From positions 372,001 to 436,000 of the forward strand of contig JAACMV010000030.1 in NCBI GenBank assembly GCA_010909725.1: a stretch of 64,000 bases of DNA, in the 5' to 3' direction. The notes under the pieces are model-generated. The model was not told the DNA's origin. It was given only the letters and a program-made list of their open reading frames with translations, and searched no databases. How positions within the stretch are numbered: position 1 is the stretch's first letter; each line of letters opens with the position of its first letter. Of the stretch, positions 60,364 through 64,000 are shown in pieces. The stretch comes from Picochlorum sp. 'celeri'. Lineage: Eukaryota > Chlorophyta > Trebouxiophyceae. The position numbers were made by a program, and so were the translations under genes.

Positions 60364-61808
60364 ATGGATCCATTTTATGTCGGGTTTGCCATGTCAGGTA
60401 CGTCTCTACGAAAATCCAACCAAGAAGGAATCATTATCAGCAATGCACTGCATCATCAGCAGTCTCATAATGACATACATAATCCATCCATCTCCATGCA
60501 GTGTATCAATGTAGCGGGGATGAAAAGGGATCGCCGTCGAATTGGGGACATTGGAATGACACATGGAAGACCATGTTTGGGAGAACAAAGATTGCAGGTG
60601 GTCGGACATGCGGTGAATCGAACGATTTCTGGAATTTATACAAAGAGGATATAGATCGGGCTGCTGAGATGGGGTCGAATGCGTTTCGGTTATCTTTGGA
60701 ATGGAGCAGATTGCAGCCCAAGGGGCCTGGGCAGGATTTTGACTCCAAGGCGGTGTCTCGATTCCATGAGATTTTGGATTATTTGATAGAATCCAAGAAA
60801 ATGGAGCCGTTTGTCTCACTTCATCACTATGTTCATCCGCAATGGTTTGAATCTCTGGGTGGGTTTACCAAACGGGATAATATTCGGTACTTTGTAGACT
60901 ACTGCACAGCAGCGTATAAGGAGTTTGGGAGCAAGGTGAGGTTTTGGTGTACATTTAATGAGCCAGGGGTAGCTTCTTTTGCTGGATTTATACACGGATC
61001 GTTTCCCCCTGGGAAACTGATGAGGTTTCATGGGTATGGCATGCATCTGAGGAATATGCTCATTGCTCATACGGAAGCGTATGATGCGATAAAATCTCTT
61101 CCTGGTGCGTCTTCAAGCTCTATAGGAATAGTTCATAATTGGTTTTGGTTTGAACCGGTCAAGCCTGGGTCGTGCTGCTGGTTCACGCCTCCATATGTCA
61201 CATGCATGGCAAACCTGTTGAATAGAATGTGGGGGAATGATATTTTAATACGGTACTTGAACACTGGTGAATTTGATTACAATCCCTTGTGGGGATTGTA
61301 TGGTAGAATACAGTATACAAACCCTGGGGGCAAGCCAGGCTGCGACCATTTTGGGCTCAACTACTACTCCAGGGGACTCATGGATTGGAAGCTGGCAGCG
61401 AGTAAAAACCCAGGGGAGATGATGACGGATATGCCGTATGCATTGTATGCAGAGGGTATCTTTAAAGCGCTTGAAGGGATTAGCGTGCTCAATATACCCA
61501 TCTATATCACAGAAACAGGTGTTGCTGATTCGGGTGACTCTGTCCGTCCTGTCATGATTCAAACATACATGTCAGCCATTGAGCAGGCTATTCGTGCTGG
61601 ACACGATATTCGAGGAGTGCTGTATTGGTCCTTGGTAGATAATTTTGAGTGGGCATTCGGGTATACGATGAAATTTGGGATATACGAGTGGGATGCATCG
61701 TCTCAGCAACGACTCTGTCGTCAGAGCGGACAGTTGCTCAAGCATTGGTTTAAACGACTCGTCCAACTTTCTGCTGCACGACCAGTCCCTGCTGTGATGA
61801 ATTCATAA
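60364..61808 (+). CDS. Glycoside hydrolase family 1 (beta-glucosidase type)
   Basis: Exons 60364-60397 (34 bp) and 60502-61808, intron 104 bp (GTACGT...CAG), 446 residues. The small first exon gives MDPFYVGFAMS, which joins to VYQCSGDEKGSPSNWGHW, the start of the GH1 barrel. The acid/base Glu lies in FNEPG near residue 165 and the nucleophile Glu in ITETG near 346. The middle (EFGSKVRFWCTFNEPGV) and end (GVLYWSLVDNFEWAFGY) are typical. No signal peptide is present, so a cytosolic enzyme is likely. It is not the plastid galactolipid enzyme SFR2, which starts differently. The natural glycoside is unknown. Confidence 0.9.
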
Positions 61809-61894
61809 ATACTAAAATTTTGTTATTTTACTATTTCTGAGAGAATTTCACCATCCATGGCGTTTTAATTCACTAGTTCACGAGAAGATTGTCA

Positions 61895-63358
61895 ATGTCG
61901 TCGACAACGAATCATCAGTTTGAACGCGTTTTCATCCTCTTGTGTCTCACCCTCTGCCTTGTTGGGGTTGAGGCTACCATTTGGAACCCAGATATTTTCC
62001 CCAACCCTAAACGTGACACGTATCTGTGTGGAAGGAATGGGCGGAAGAGTAATATTTGTGACCCAGACTCTGTTCTCTCGACCAGAGCGGCAGACAGGAT
62101 AGAAGGCATTATTCAAGATGTGCAGGAGGGCATGTCTCCGTATCGACAGGATCAATGCGGGTCGAAAGGAGTTCAGGGATACCAGGTAGGTCGACGGTGT
62201 TTGGAACAAGAAGACACTGAGCTTTTTCTTCTTCTTCGTACCTCTGATGATGTGATGTGACATATGACATATGTCATGTAGATTGCTGTGGCGGTGATGA
62301 AAAAGATGAAGGTGGAGCACAGTATGGATCCACAGGGTGCGGCGAGAGAGTTTGCCAAACAACTTCATGCACGGTGGGGTGTTGGTTTGGCAGAGTGTGA
62401 TAATGGGGTGTTGGTGTTGCTGTCTGTGGGGGATCGGCAAGTGTATATATCCACTGGGAAACAATCAGCTACTGTGCTGAGCACAGATAATCTCAACCTC
62501 ATCATCTCATGGATGATTCCGTATTTGAAGAATAAGAATTATGATGAAGCTGTGATTCGAGCTGTGACAAACATTGGTCTTGGGTTGAGTGGATGGGAGT
62601 TGTCCAAGGATGATCCTGCCTGGAGTGCTGGGCTCTTCTTCTTCCTGCTTGTCTTTGGCTTTGTAGCATTTTCATTGATTTCTGGCAGTATAGCATCTAG
62701 AAAAAGGAAAAAGCGATTAGAAACATGCAAGGATGTGCTCAAGCGCATCAAAGAGGAGCAAGACAAGGTGCAGAGTCAGGAATGGTCCCAGCACAAGACC
62801 TGTCCCGTGTGTCTTGAAGCATTCCATGATGATGATGATGACAGTGATGAGGCACAGATCGAAGACAATGAACGACAGGCGCTCACAGCGACTGAGAGAC
62901 GGCGTATTATATTACAATGTGGGCATGCTGTGTGTGAACCATGCCTACAGTCATGGATGGAACAGAGCAGATCCTGTCCAGTATGCAGACAAGATGTGGA
63001 AGGCAATGATGATGATGACAATAGAACACGTTCTGAGCAATCAGAAGCGCCCTCATCGTCATCTCGTATCCAAACAATGGGCCATGTGCTTGCTGGTGAT
63101 GCCCTGGCAGCAGACCTGATATACCGCCTCCGCAGAGCTCAACGCATGTATCCAGAGTACATTACAGACGATTTGATTGACGATTGGAATACAGATACAT
63201 CTCAGACAGGAACATTCGATTTCGGTAGGTTCTCAGACCATCAGGTGAGGCATCAAGCCATTGCTGCTGCTCAAGAACGATCAGGCCATTTTGGGAATGC
63301 CACCTCATTTGGTGGTGGTGGTGGTGCAAGTGGAGGGGGCGCAGGTGGCAGTTGGTAA
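61895..63358 (+). CDS. TPM-domain membrane protein with a RING finger
   Basis: Exons 61895-62185 and 62282-63358, intron 96 bp (GTAGGT...TAG), 455 residues. The start has a signal peptide (VFILLCLTLCLVGVEA). A TPM phosphatase-type domain spans about residues 55-200 (VLSTRAADRIEGIIQDVQ, VGLAECDNGVLVLLSV, DRQVYISTGKQS). One membrane span follows at about 214-235 (LFFFLLVFGFVAFSLISG), then a RING finger at about 271-335 with CPVC, CGHAVCEPC and CPVC. The tail ends GGGGASGGGAGGSW, the Gly-rich end typical of TPM proteins. The TPM part should face the lumen and the RING the cytosol, so it could be an E3 ligase with a sensing lumenal domain (inference). Confidence 0.85.
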
Positions 63359-63418
63359 TCGAATTACACTATCATCCATCATGTAGTATAAATATTTAAA
63401 AAAAGTATAAGAAAAAGT

Positions 63419-64000
63419 ATGAAGCAGCAGTATGTCCTTGTACAGTGTTTGGAATGTCAACTGTTTCAGGTACACATTGAGAAGAAGAAAACACCTGCGA
63501 AATTCACCTGTACAGTCTGTCGTTGCATTCAAACAATAAAAAGAATATTTGCCAAGAGTTGTAAAGCCAGTGATTGTAGAAAATTGTGCCAAGAGTATAA
63601 TGCACGGCCACAACCGCTCAACGCAACGGCAACCGAAAACGACTCCATCCATACAGAAACGACCCAGGAAGATGTCAAAGAAGAAGATGATGATGATGCG
63701 TTTGATGGATGGGCTGGGTTTGTGAGCGAGGAAGAGGAAGAGAAAGAGGACAGGGTAGGAATGCCTGGGCAGGGAGAAACCCAGTTGGGAGACAACAGCC
63801 GGTGGGGTGAGGAACGCGATGGTTATGTCGCCCATCCCACAAACAAGAGAAAGAGAGATGCTGTGCCTCCGTCACATGGGCCGAGGACGATGGGTCATTG
63901 TCGGGCATTGAGTCCTTACAACACAGAGAAACCACAGCGGCAGCAGCAGCAGATGCGGGAGGACAAGGGACATTCTGTTCTAGATGGCGCATCACATGAT
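63419..64000 (+). CDS. MRNIP-like protein, cut by the right window edge
   Basis: The frame opens at the ATG at 63419 and is still open at base 64000 (194 codons). Its first 60 residues match the MRNIP (MRN complex-interacting protein) N-terminus: VQCLECQLFQVHIEKKK, FTCTVCRCIQ and a following Phe-Ala-Lys-Ser with CRKLCQEYN. Two pairs of Cys form the zinc site. The rest is acidic and polar with DDDDAFDGWAGF, a KRKRD signal and a Gln run. In animals the protein aids DNA double-strand break repair with the MRE11-RAD50-NBS1 complex. It begins only 60 bp after the stop of the TPM-RING gene, on the same strand. Confidence 0.8.
   Translation, partial: MKQQYVLVQCLECQLFQVHIEKKKTPAKFTCTVCRCIQTIKRIFAKSCKASDCRKLCQEYNARPQPLNATATENDSIHTETTQEDVKEEDDDDAFDGWAGFVSEEEEEKEDRVGMPGQGETQLGDNSRWGEERDGYVAHPTNKRKRDAVPPSHGPRTMGHCRALSPYNTEKPQRQQQQMREDKGHSVLDGASHD

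Noticed and set aside
60364..61808. GH1 gene as the galactolipid remodelling enzyme SFR2
   Set aside because: The start of the barrel (VYQCSGDEKG...) and the lack of a membrane anchor do not fit SFR2.

Overview
The window is nuclear DNA of a eukaryote of the green lineage, most likely a compact-genome, flagellate-type green alga. Evidence for the lineage is an SBP-box transcription factor, a kinesin-like calmodulin-binding protein (MyTH4-FERM-kinesin-14), an MKK3-type MAP kinase kinase with a C-terminal NTF2 domain, a thylakoid lumenal 15 kDa protein, a plastid ABCI11-type ABC protein, a UTR5-type nucleotide-sugar transporter, plant-type complex I subunits and a Pro-rich (SPPPP/NPPPP) cell-wall-type glycoprotein. 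A TCP10/SAS-4 C-terminal domain protein suggests centrioles and flagella. I cannot name the genus.

Gene density is very high: about 45 protein genes in 64 kb on both strands. Many genes are intronless. I place 32 introns, nearly all 60-170 bp, with GT donors that are often GTACGT or GTGCGT and acceptors ending CAG or TAG. Several genes have tiny first exons of 14-34 bp. Neighbouring stop codons are often only tens of bases apart. Three convergent pairs overlap in their coding ends (7784-7791, 29989-30022, 53412-53435), a fourth is 3 bp apart (49762-49764), and one same-strand pair overlaps by ATGA (37781-37784). TGTAA, the green-algal polyadenylation motif, lies a short way after many stops.

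Layout. 1-10.4 kb: bZIP factor (cut by the left edge), NUP42-like FG nucleoporin, MKK3, N-myristoyltransferase, serine decarboxylase, organellar 5'-3' exonuclease, plastid Nudix protein. 10.4-24 kb: an unknown acidic protein, a 4.2 kb secreted Pro-rich/FN3 protein gene, TSUP transporter, CtlX-type hydrolase, an ELF3-motif protein, a CinA/nucleotidyltransferase fusion, a SecE-like protein. 24-39.6 kb: KCBP, TCP10/SAS-4-like protein, NUFIP1, proteasome beta-6, NDUFB3, RACK1, mitochondrial carrier, UTR5 transporter, unknown protein plus ABCI11, another unknown. 40-49.8 kb: weak hypothetical gene, SBP factor, AIG1-like hydrolase, thylakoid lumen protein, PABPN1, cold-shock protein, SDR, bL31m, STK16-like kinase. 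49.8-64 kb: NADP-GDH, TPR protein, profilin-like protein, RluA pseudouridine synthase, GT32 glycosyltransferase, NDUFB8, a plastid-type protein, a VHL-domain/HEXXH-protease fusion, a GH1 glycosidase, a TPM-RING membrane protein, and an MRNIP-like protein cut by the right edge.

The genes are housekeeping genes of mixed function and do not form one pathway. The most unusual items are the VHL-beta/zincin fusion (58687-59963), the Pro-rich/FN3 gene with a freshly duplicated module, the ATGA-overlapping gene pair, and stacked perfect palindromes in several promoters. No mobile element, CRISPR array, rRNA or tRNA was recognised.
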